NCBI GenBank assembly: GCA_030040475.1
Contig: JASHTQ010000111.1
Coordinates: 1 to 5,284, forward strand
Source: Streptosporangiaceae bacterium
GTDB taxonomy: Bacteria > Actinomycetota > Actinomycetes > Streptosporangiales > Streptosporangiaceae
Reading direction: 5' to 3'
DNA: 5,284 nt
Shown: piece by piece, positions 1 through 5,282 of the stretch
How the letters are laid out: the number at the start of each line of letters is the position of its first letter
How positions within the stretch are numbered: the stretch's first letter is position 1
Program-made: the position numbers and the translations under genes
The notes under the pieces: generated by a model
Told to the model about the DNA's origin: nothing
What the model saw: the letters and a program-made list of their open reading frames with translations, nothing else
The model's database searches: none

Positions 1-819
1 CGGCTGCGGGCCGCCTCGCCGCTGTGCGGGCTGCTGGTGCTCGCGCAGCCAGTCCGCGAACACCTCGGGCGGCATGGGCCGCCCGAGGAGGAAGCCCTGG
101 GCGAGGTCACAGCCGAGGGCCTCGAGCTCGGACCTGACGGCCTCGGACTCGACGCCCTCGGCGACCACCTCCACCCCGAGCTGGTGGGCGAGATCGATGG
201 TGGTCCTGACGATGGTACGGAAGCTGGAGTTGCTCGCGATCGGCCGCACGATGGACATGTCGAGCTTGAGCTCGTAGACGGGCCAGCCGCCCAGACTCTC
301 CAGCGAGGCGAAGCCGGTGCCGAAATCGTCGAGGGCGACCTTCACGCCGAGCTCGGCCAGCTGGGCGAAGAAGCTCGGGCTCACGGCCGCGGTCCCGGTC
401 TGCTCGCTCACCTCCAACGCGAGCATGCTGCCCGGCACCCGTTCGCTGCGCAGCACCTCGGCGACGACGGCCGGGAATTCGGGGTCTTTCATGCAATCGG
501 GCCCGACGTTGACCGAGATCGGAATGTCCCACCCGGCGGCGGCCCAGATCCGGTGCTGGGCGAGCGACAGCCTGAGCATCCGCTGGGTAAGCTCCGCCAT
601 CAGCCCAAGCTTCTCGGCGAGCGGGACGAACAGGCCGGGCGACAGCGTGCCGAGTGTCGGATGCTCCCACCGGGCGAGCGCCTCGGCCGCCACCACCGTG
701 CCGGATGACAGCTCGACCTCAGGCTGGAAATAGGCCACTACCTGGCCGCTCTCCAGCGCGTGGGGAAGCTCGGCCTGCAGCCTCGTCGCCACGTCTTCGG
801 CTTCGGCTTCGATCGCCAT
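1..819 (-). CDS. EAL-domain cyclic-di-GMP phosphodiesterase (3' end outside window)
   Basis: The reading frame is open from an ATG at 819 to the window edge (273 codons, no stop), so the C-terminus is missing. Nearly the whole product is one EAL domain (about residues 12-260), the family that hydrolyses the second messenger c-di-GMP to linear pGpG in the cytosol. The signature residues are all present: E46 in AEALARW, N104 in SVNVG, E136 in LALEVSE, D164-D165 in DDFGTG, K185 in ELKLD, E221/E224 in AEGVE and Q241 in QGFLLGRP. An active enzyme is therefore expected. No GGDEF, PAS, GAF or membrane segment precedes the domain; the Pro/Gln/Arg-rich residues after 261 could be a short tail or a linker. 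ATG 819 is chosen because an AGGAG (832-836 on this strand) lies upstream, with a rather long 12-nt spacing. An in-frame ATG at 870 would add 17 residues but overlaps the predicted promoter. The gene follows the TetR gene on the same strand after about 100 nt. Family assignment is firm; the controlled process is unknown. Confidence 0.93.
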   Translation of the reverse strand, partial: MAIEAEAEDVATRLQAELPHALESGQVVAYFQPEVELSSGTVVAAEALARWEHPTLGTLSPGLFVPLAEKLGLMAELTQRMLRLSLAQHRIWAAAGWDIPISVNVGPDCMKDPEFPAVVAEVLRSERVPGSMLALEVSEQTGTAAVSPSFFAQLAELGVKVALDDFGTGFASLESLGGWPVYELKLDMSIVRPIASNSSFRTIVRTTIDLAHQLGVEVVAEGVESEAVRSELEALGCDLAQGFLLGRPMPPEVFADWLREHQQPAQRRGGPQP

Positions 820-870
820 CGCTGCCGCTCTCTCCTCGATGACCGGTAAGCGCCCTCTTCTCTTATACAT

Positions 871-898
871 ATTGTAACTACTCGTCACGCGTTGTCAG
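871..898 (-). promoter_or_regulatory. Probable housekeeping promoter of the EAL gene
   Basis: Read on the minus strand, CTGACA (898-893) and TACAAT (876-871) each differ by one base from the sigma-70 consensus and are separated by 16 nt. Transcription would start near 864, giving a leader of about 45 nt before ATG 819. This is a conspicuously AT-rich patch in GC-rich DNA, and it lies in the gap between the TetR stop codon and the EAL start. It suggests that the EAL gene is transcribed independently of the repressor gene. A short inverted repeat TACA-ATA-TGTA covers the -10 and could be incidental. Confidence 0.6.
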
Positions 899-920
899 CA
901 GAGCGCGGCCGCGGTTCGCC

Positions 921-1541
921 TCACGGCCGGACGAGCGGGAGGAATATCTCATCGACGATTTCGGCGAGAACCCGCTCGGACGGCGCGGTGCGGGTGCGGA
1001 ACAGCTCGTTCCTGAACAGGTCGGTGGGGACGGTCGCGATCCTCGCGCTGACGTCGCGGCGGGCCTCGCCGCGATCTGCGGCACGGGTGAGGATGGTCGC
1101 CATGACTCCCGAACTGATCTGGAGCACCTGGCCCTGGAGGCTCTCGAACAGCTCGCCATGGGCGAGGTAGTCGCCGAGCAGGCCGTAGACGGTATCCGGG
1201 CCGATCTCGGTCAGCCGGGCGGACATCCGGCCTAGCAGGGCGAGGACGTCGCCGCGCAGGCTGCCGGTGTCGGGAATCTCGCCGGAGAGCATCGGGCGAT
1301 TGCGGCGCATGGCCGCGACCACCAGTTCCGGGCGGTTTCGCCAGCGGCGGTACAACACGGCCCTGCTCGTGCCGGCCCGGTCGGCCACGGCCTCCATGGT
1401 CAGGCCCGCATACCCCGCGGCCTGGAGTTCCTCCCAGGCGGCATCGAGCAGCGCGGCCTCAAGCGCCTCGCCGCGGCGGCGGGTCTTCCCGCCGTCCCGC
1501 GCGGCCGCGGGCGGGGACTCGAGATCTGCGCGGCCGGTCAC
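921..1541 (-). CDS. TetR-family transcriptional repressor
   Basis: A 206-residue protein, a usual length for TetR regulators. The N-terminal DNA-binding domain spans about residues 24-78: helix 1 with ALLDAAWEEL, then the helix-turn-helix at about 47-67 (LTMEAVADRAGTSRAVLYRRW), which closely follows the TetR_N pattern. Residues 80-206 form the ligand-binding and dimerisation half; the pattern of arginine- and leucine-rich helices ending in EIFLPLVRP resembles the actinobacterial TetR_C_11-type domain, though that sub-assignment is from memory. The first 23 residues are a basic, disordered-looking extension. The start is GTG at 1541, preceded by a strong AAGGAGGG (1552-1545) with an in-frame TAA just upstream, so no earlier start is possible. 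It is divergent from the DHA2 transporter gene, with three palindromes between them, the classic arrangement of a local repressor that also controls itself. The inducer cannot be read from sequence. Confidence 0.95.
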   Translation of the reverse strand: MTGRADLESPPAAARDGGKTRRRGEALEAALLDAAWEELQAAGYAGLTMEAVADRAGTSRAVLYRRWRNRPELVVAAMRRNRPMLSGEIPDTGSLRGDVLALLGRMSARLTEIGPDTVYGLLGDYLAHGELFESLQGQVLQISSGVMATILTRAADRGEARRDVSARIATVPTDLFRNELFRTRTAPSERVLAEIVDEIFLPLVRP

Positions 1542-1544
1542 ATT

Positions 1545-1552
1545 CCCTCCTT
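1545..1552 (-). promoter_or_regulatory. Ribosome binding site fixing the TetR GTG start
   Basis: Minus-strand AAGGAGGG is near-perfectly complementary to the 16S rRNA 3' end. The AGGAG core ends 5 nt before the GTG at 1541. The neighbouring ATG overlapping this GTG (ATGTGA) is followed directly by a stop and is not used. Confidence 0.8.
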
Positions 1553-1572
1553 AAGAGACGCTTGCATCTTAT
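1551..1572. promoter_or_regulatory. Putative TetR operator, site 3 (TetR-gene proximal)
   Basis: A degenerate 22-bp palindrome: left arm TTAAGAGACG, centre CT, right arm TGCATCTTAT. The outer TAAGA/TCTTA arms are perfect, while the inner bases are only partly symmetric. It is centred 33 bp from site 2. It covers the likely -10 and start site of the TetR gene and the -35 of the transporter promoter, so binding here could give autoregulation. It is the weakest of the three copies. Confidence 0.5.
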
Positions 1573-1590
1573 CCGATGGCGACATAGGAT
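1562..1590 (+). promoter_or_regulatory. Probable promoter of the transporter-phosphotransferase unit
   Basis: TTGCAT (1562-1567) and TAGGAT (1585-1590) are spaced by 17 nt. TAGGAT is a typical actinobacterial -10 hexamer and the -35 keeps the TTG core. The start site would be near 1597, inside operator site 2, with a leader of about 43 nt. A repressor bound at sites 1 and 2 would block this promoter directly. Confidence 0.6.
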
Positions 1591-1595
1591 ACGAA
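1566..1595 (-). promoter_or_regulatory. Candidate TetR-gene promoter (weak -35)
   Basis: On the minus strand a good -10, TAAGAT (1571-1566), lies 18 nt after TTCGTA (1595-1590), a poor -35. Transcription would begin near 1559, leaving an 18-nt leader that carries the strong ribosome binding site. The -10 overlaps the -35 of the opposing transporter promoter. Other placements are possible, because the same TAAGAT word also occurs at 1604-1599 as part of the operator repeat. Confidence 0.35.
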
Positions 1596-1605
1596 CGCAT
1601 CTTAA
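1584..1605. promoter_or_regulatory. Putative TetR operator, site 2
   Basis: A 22-bp imperfect palindrome: ATAGGATACG, centre AA, CGCATCTTAA. The inner GATACG/CGCATC arms match site 1 except for one base per half-site. Its centre is 21 bp (two helical turns) from that of site 1, which would place two repressor dimers on the same DNA face. It overlaps the transporter -10 and predicted start site. Confidence 0.65.
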
Positions 1606-1626
1606 TTAGATACGAGCGTATCTTAA
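1605..1626. promoter_or_regulatory. Putative TetR operator, site 1 (best palindrome)
   Basis: The core AGATACG-AG-CGTATCT (1608-1623) is a perfect 7-bp inverted repeat with a 2-bp centre; the outer bases are partly symmetric. It has the size and symmetry typical of TetR-family operators. It lies just downstream of the predicted transporter start site and immediately before its ribosome binding site. Confidence 0.72.
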
Positions 1627-1627
1627 C

Positions 1628-1633
1628 GGGAGG
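1628..1633 (+). promoter_or_regulatory. Ribosome binding site of the transporter gene
   Basis: GGGAGG ends 6 nt before the ATG at 1640. It supports that ATG over internal starts and abuts operator site 1. Confidence 0.75.
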
Positions 1634-1639
1634 CTCACC

Positions 1640-3082
1640 ATGCAAGCTGCGGTAAGTTCCGCGCCGGCCGGGGCACCCGCGCGCCAGCGTGGCTGGTGGC
1701 CGCTGGCCGTGATCGCCTCGGCGCACCTGATGGCGGTGCTCGACACCACGATCATGTTCGTCGCGCTGCCGTCGGTCCAGCACGGCCTTGGCCTGACGGT
1801 TGCGGCCCGCTCGTGGGTGGTCACCGCCTACACGCTGTCCCTGGCGGGCCTGCTGCTGCTCGGCGGCCGCCTTGCCGACCGGCTTGGCGCGAGGAACACG
1901 CTGCTGCTCGGGGTCGTCGGCTTCGCCTGCGCCTCGGCGGTGGGCGGCGCCGCGGTCGACGGCGCGATGCTCGTCGCGGCCCGTGCGGTCCAGGGCGCGT
2001 TCGGCGCCGTGCTGGTCTCGTCCACCAAGTCGCTGCTCGTCAACGTCTACACCGACGGGGAGCAGCGGGCCCGGGTGATAGGGATCTTCACCGCCACCCT
2101 GACCGCCGGGATGGCGCTCGGCCTCGTCATCGGCGGCGTGCTCACCAGCGAGCTGAACTGGCGCTGGTGCCTGTACGTGAACGTGCCGCTGTCGCTGGTC
2201 GCGATCCTCGGCGCCCCGCGGGTCCTGCCGGCCCTGCCCGGCCGTCCCGAGATAAGGATCGACGTGGCCAGCGCACTGCTCGCGTCGGCGGGCATGGTGG
2301 CCCTGATCTACGGCCTCGGCGAGGCATCCTCCCTCGGCTGGGGCTCCGCCCGGGTGTACGGCTCGCTGGCCGCCGCGGCCGTGCTGCTCGGCGGCTTCGT
2401 GCTGCGCCAGGCCGGCCGGGCTCACGGCCTGCTGCCGCTGCGGGTGGTGCTGGACCGCAACCGCGGCTGGGGAATGGTCGCCCTGATCGTCAACGGGCTG
2501 AGCACCTTCGGCATGTTCCTCATCCTGACCTACCAGCTGCAGTCGGTCATGCACTACTCGGCGCTGCTGACCGGGCTGGCCGTGGTGCCGTTCGCGCTTG
2601 CCACCGCGGTGGGCTCGGCGCTGCTCGCCCCCTGGCTGATGGTCCGGGTCGCGCCCCGCTGGCTGCTGGCGGCCAGCATCGTGGTCGAGGCCGCGGGGCT
2701 GCTCCCGCTCGTCTGGCTCACGCCGCACAGCGGCTACCTGCCGCTGATCCTCATCGCGACGATCATCGAGGGCCTCGGGACCGGCGTCGCGGGCCCAACC
2801 GCGCTCGGCACGTCGCTGCGGGACGTCCTGCCGTCCGACGGCGGCGCCGCGGGCGCCGCGACGAGCGCGGCCAGCCAGTTCGGCTCGTCGATCGGGGCCG
2901 CGCTGCTCAACACGATCGCCGCCGCCGCGACCAGCGGATACCTCGCCGCCCACGCCGGCGCGGGTGCCACGACGGGCGTGGTGCACGGCTTCACGATCGC
3001 GATGGCCTGGGGCGCGGTCATCACGCTCGCCGCGGCCGTCCCGGTAGCCGCCTTCGTCAACGCGCCGGCCAGGCGCCGCTAA
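1640..3082 (+). CDS. DHA2-family (14-helix, EmrB/QacA-type) MFS drug:proton antiporter
   Basis: A 480-residue inner-membrane protein with about 14 hydrophobic helices, near residues 21-45, 58-76, 87-106, 108-132, 146-169, 174-196, 208-227, 238-256, 277-300, 309-333, 341-360, 366-390, 408-432 and 452-476. Family motifs are present: D1 in helix 1 (LDTTIMFVALP, with D35), motif A between helices 2 and 3 (GGRLADRLGARNT), motif B in helix 4 (R115 in ARAVQG), and the antiporter motif C region in helix 5 (GMALGLVIGG, 157-166). In motif C, leucine 162 stands where a proline is usual. WRWCLYVNVP (174-183) is also typical of DHA2 pumps. Length and helix count fit proton-driven export of hydrophobic or cationic drugs, dyes or self-made metabolites; the substrate cannot be predicted. 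The gene is divergent from its likely TetR repressor, carries operators in its promoter, and is followed after 32 nt by a phosphotransferase gene. Confidence 0.95.
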   Translation: MQAAVSSAPAGAPARQRGWWPLAVIASAHLMAVLDTTIMFVALPSVQHGLGLTVAARSWVVTAYTLSLAGLLLLGGRLADRLGARNTLLLGVVGFACASAVGGAAVDGAMLVAARAVQGAFGAVLVSSTKSLLVNVYTDGEQRARVIGIFTATLTAGMALGLVIGGVLTSELNWRWCLYVNVPLSLVAILGAPRVLPALPGRPEIRIDVASALLASAGMVALIYGLGEASSLGWGSARVYGSLAAAAVLLGGFVLRQAGRAHGLLPLRVVLDRNRGWGMVALIVNGLSTFGMFLILTYQLQSVMHYSALLTGLAVVPFALATAVGSALLAPWLMVRVAPRWLLAASIVVEAAGLLPLVWLTPHSGYLPLILIATIIEGLGTGVAGPTALGTSLRDVLPSDGGAAGAATSAASQFGSSIGAALLNTIAAAATSGYLAAHAGAGATTGVVHGFTIAMAWGAVITLAAAVPVAAFVNAPARRR

Positions 3083-3111
3083 TTGATCGCGGGTCGCTGA
3101 GCGCCGGCCAG
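3062..3111 (+). repeat. 11-bp direct repeat bracketing the transporter stop codon
   Basis: GCGCCGGCCAG occurs at 3062-3072 (last codons of the transporter) and again at 3101-3111 (just before the phosphotransferase start), 39 bp apart. It could reflect a short local duplication or slippage, but in such GC-rich DNA it may be chance. There is no recognisable terminator in the 32-nt gap. Confidence 0.4.
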
Positions 3112-3114
3112 AAT

Positions 3115-4296
3115 GTGACGGTGACCGACTCCTCCGCTCCCCCGGTGTTGTCAGCGGACGAGACGCGGGCGGCCGAGGCGCTGCTGGCCGAGGCCTGGGG
3201 CGAGCACGCCAAGGTACGCGAGGCCGCGGTTATCTGGAACCGGAGGCAGGTCGTCCGGCTCGACCTCGGAGCGGATCGTTCCGCCGTGCTCAAACGCCTC
3301 CCCGAGCAGCCGGACAGCCGCGCCACCCGAAGCTTCGGAGTCGAACTGGCCGCGCTTGAGTACCTGAACGGCATGCCCGCGCCGGTCGCACCGCGGCTGC
3401 TCGGCGCCGATGCCGGCGCGGGCATCCTGCTGGTGGAGGACCTGGGTCCCGGCGCGTCGCTGGCGGGCTCGCTGCTCGGGACCGAGCGCGAACGCGCCCA
3501 GGCCGACCTGGTCGCCTATGCGCAGGCGCTGGGCTCGATGCACGCCTGGAGCATGGGCCGGGCCGGCGAGCTGGCCGATCTGCGGGCCCGCCACGCACCG
3601 GGGGCGGCGGCGGGCCCGGCCTGGCTGGGCGCCGCGGGCAGGGGCGGGGCTGCGTTCCTCGGCGCCGCCGCCGCGCTGGGCCTGGCCACCGGCGGGGTCG
3701 AGGCCGAGATCGCCGGGCTCGACGCGATGATGGCCGGGCGGGGCCGCCTCGGCCTGGTCCACGGCGATCCGTGCCCGGACAACACGCGGATGCTCGACGG
3801 CCGCTGCCGGATCTTCGACTTCGAGACCTCGGGCTGGGGCCCGGTCGTCCTCGACGCCGCCTACCTGCAGGCGCCGTTCCCGAGCTGCTGGTGCTTCGCC
3901 AGCCTGCCTGCCGAGGTGGCCGCTCCCGCCGTCGAGGCCTACCGCGCCGGCGTCGCGGCCGCCGGCGTCGACCTCGGCCCGGACTGGGACGCCGCCACCG
4001 CGGCCGCCCTGGGCGGCTGGATCGTCGCCAGGGGCCGGGTGATCACGGAGGTGCTGACGGAAGACGACCGGTGGGGAACCACGACGATGCGTGCCCGGCT
4101 GCTGGCCTGGCTGCGCAACTTCATCGACGCGGCCGAACGAACCGGCGTCCTGCCTCGCCTCCGCGCCGTCGCCGGCGGCCTGCTCGAACAGCTGACCCAG
4201 CGCTGGCCGGACACGGTGGTACCCGACTACCCGGCCCTCGCCCGGCCGGGCTCCACCCCCGCCAGGGTCCCTTCCTGGTGGTCGCCGGAGATCTGA
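3115..4296 (+). CDS. Phosphotransferase of the APH/choline-kinase-like fold, substrate unknown
   Basis: About 393 residues. The kinase signatures of the aminoglycoside phosphotransferase family are visible: an N-lobe lysine K60 in AVLKRL, hinge region ILLVEDLGPG (about 102-111), the catalytic Brenner motif HGDPCPDN (H216, D218, N223), and the metal-binding DFE at 235-237 in IFDFETSGWG. These predict ATP-dependent phosphorylation of a small hydroxylated molecule in the cytosol. The family includes antibiotic-, macrolide-, homoserine- and choline-type kinases, so a resistance role is possible but unproven. The start is uncertain: GTG 3115 and GTG 3121 are both in frame, neither has a clear ribosome binding site, and the first ATG is far inside the N-lobe. 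The frame stays open upstream through the transporter gene, which is a GC artefact. Close spacing and shared direction suggest co-transcription with the transporter. A stretch rich in Ala and Gly (about 160-200) precedes the catalytic loop. The gene ends 13 nt from the convergent sigma-factor gene. Confidence 0.88.
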   Translation: MTVTDSSAPPVLSADETRAAEALLAEAWGEHAKVREAAVIWNRRQVVRLDLGADRSAVLKRLPEQPDSRATRSFGVELAALEYLNGMPAPVAPRLLGADAGAGILLVEDLGPGASLAGSLLGTERERAQADLVAYAQALGSMHAWSMGRAGELADLRARHAPGAAAGPAWLGAAGRGGAAFLGAAAALGLATGGVEAEIAGLDAMMAGRGRLGLVHGDPCPDNTRMLDGRCRIFDFETSGWGPVVLDAAYLQAPFPSCWCFASLPAEVAAPAVEAYRAGVAAAGVDLGPDWDAATAAALGGWIVARGRVITEVLTEDDRWGTTTMRARLLAWLRNFIDAAERTGVLPRLRAVAGGLLEQLTQRWPDTVVPDYPALARPGSTPARVPSWWSPEI

Positions 4297-4309
4297 GGCC
4301 GAGCCGCCG

Positions 4310-5224
4310 TCAGTCCGGCAGCAAGGCCAGCCGCAGCCGCCGCAACCGGGCCGGATCCGCCACGATCTCGATGCGGCTGATCCGTCGCGCGGCGTCGACC
4401 GTCATGTTCAGCACGACCAGCGGCCGGCCGGCCCGGACGGCGATGATGCCCACCGACCCGTTCACCATGACGAGCTGTGCCTTGCCCGCGACGGCGGAGG
4501 CGGCGACCGCGCCCCTGGCGACCTGCTGCGCGCCATGCAGCGTAACCGGCCGGCCCGACGGCACCGCGGCACCGTCGGCGGTCAGCGTGACCTCGGCATC
4601 GAGCAGCGCGACCAGCGCCGAGAAGTCGCCGCCGCGGGAGGCGGCGAGGAACGCGTTAGCCACCTCCCGCTGGCGGCGCAGATCGGCCGCGCGATCCGGG
4701 CTGGGCGTGCCGCGGACCCGGCGCCTGGCCCGGCTGGCGAGCTGCCGGGTCGCATCCGCCGACCGCCCGAGCACGTCCGCTACCTCGGTGAACGGCATCG
4801 CGAACAGGTCGTGCAGCACGAACGCGAGCCGCTCGGCGGGCGTGAGCGTGTCGAGCACCACCAGCAGGGCCAGGCCGACCGAGTCGGCGAGCACCGCCTC
4901 GTCCGCCGGATCGCCGGCCGGCCCGAGGGCGCCCTTCCCGCCGCCCCCGGCGGCCGTCTCCGCGGCCCCCGGCCAGGAGCCGCCGACCGGTTCCTCGGCC
5001 CTGGACCGGCGGGACCTGAGCATGTTGAGGGACACCCGCGCGACGACCGTGGTCAGCCAGCCACCCAGGTTCTCCACCTGGCTGGTATCCGCACCGGTCA
5101 GCCGCAGCCAGGTGTCCTGCACCGCGTCATCGGCGTCGGCCATCGAGCCGAGCAACCGGTACGCCACCGCCCGCAGATGCGGCCGCTGCTCCTCGAACGC
5201 CGCCGTCAGCCAGTCCTCTGCCAT
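4310..5224 (-). CDS. ECF RNA polymerase sigma factor with C-terminal SnoaL-like domain (SigJ/ECF41-ECF56 type)
   Basis: A 304-residue protein, longer than the usual ECF sigma factor of about 180-200 because of a fused C-terminal domain. Sigma-2 spans about residues 8-75 (YRLLGSMADADDAVQDTWLRL, then GGWLTTVVARVSLNMLRSRR). A long Gly/Ala/Pro-rich linker (about 76-108) follows. Sigma-4 spans about 112-172 (LDTLTPAERLAFVLHD, FTEVADVLGRS, ATRQLASRARRRVRG). Residues 185-304 form a SnoaL/NTF2-like domain (VANAFLAASRGGDFSALVALLD...), ending in EIVADPARLRRL. In ECF41-like factors this domain replaces a separate anti-sigma factor and tunes activity. The ECF41 hallmark motifs are altered here: DGGGK is DGAAV (217-221), NPDKL is DPARL (290-294), and the linker WLPEP is absent. 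It therefore looks closer to a sister group such as ECF56. ATG 5224 has GAGG (5233-5230) 5 nt upstream. The usual carboxymuconolactone decarboxylase or oxidoreductase partner of ECF41 is not seen in this window. It converges with the phosphotransferase gene. Confidence 0.92.
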   Translation of the reverse strand: MAEDWLTAAFEEQRPHLRAVAYRLLGSMADADDAVQDTWLRLTGADTSQVENLGGWLTTVVARVSLNMLRSRRSRAEEPVGGSWPGAAETAAGGGGKGALGPAGDPADEAVLADSVGLALLVVLDTLTPAERLAFVLHDLFAMPFTEVADVLGRSADATRQLASRARRRVRGTPSPDRAADLRRQREVANAFLAASRGGDFSALVALLDAEVTLTADGAAVPSGRPVTLHGAQQVARGAVAASAVAGKAQLVMVNGSVGIIAVRAGRPLVVLNMTVDAARRISRIEIVADPARLRRLRLALLPD

Positions 5225-5241
5225 GTCCGCCTCACTGCTCA

Positions 5242-5261
5242 GGTGTCATCACTGTGACACC
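5242..5261. repeat. Perfect 7-bp inverted repeat upstream of the sigma-factor gene
   Basis: GGTGTCA (5242-5248) and TGACACC (5255-5261) are separated by 6 nt, and an overlapping TCAC-T-GTGA palindrome lies at 5249-5257. The pair lies 18 nt before the start codon. It could be a protein-binding site, a hairpin in the mRNA leader, or two opposed copies of the TGTCA promoter word. It is too far from any gene end to act as a terminator for a gene in this window. Confidence 0.55.
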
Positions 5262-5282
5262 CGGCGTCAAGCGGACGTGACA
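5256..5282 (-). promoter_or_regulatory. Possible autoregulated ECF promoter of the sigma-factor gene
   Basis: On the minus strand TGTCACG (5282-5276) is followed after 16 nt by TGTC (5259-5256). The ECF41 promoter consensus, as I recall it, is TGTCACA, about 16 nt, CGTC, so this is one mismatch in each element with the expected spacing. Transcription would start around 5248, leaving a leader of about 24 nt. A housekeeping alternative, TTGACG at 5270-5265, lacks a convincing -10. Confidence 0.42.

Noticed and set aside
37..708. Plus-strand open frames over the EAL gene
   Set aside because: The minus-strand frame carries a full set of EAL catalytic motifs; the plus-strand translations show none and are shadow frames.
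901..912. GC-rich palindrome near the end of the TetR gene considered as a terminator
   Set aside because: The CGCGGCCGCG sequence has no loop or following T-tract on the minus strand, so it does not form a credible intrinsic terminator.
1538..2986. A 482-codon open frame antisense to the transporter
   Set aside because: The translation is composed of His/Arg/Gly/Gln-rich low-complexity sequence with no family resemblance. The opposite strand encodes a clear 14-helix transporter with conserved motifs.
1696..4296. A single 866-codon open frame spanning the transporter and the phosphotransferase, suggesting a giant fusion protein
   Set aside because: Its first part is a shifted frame of the transporter gene with Arg/Ala/Gly-rich, low-complexity content and no domain. 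Only the part after about 3115 encodes a recognisable protein. The open frame is a consequence of high GC content.
4535..5257. A 240-codon plus-strand open frame over the sigma-factor gene
   Set aside because: Its composition is Arg/Gly/Pro/His-rich with no domain, and it lies antisense to a well-supported ECF sigma factor.
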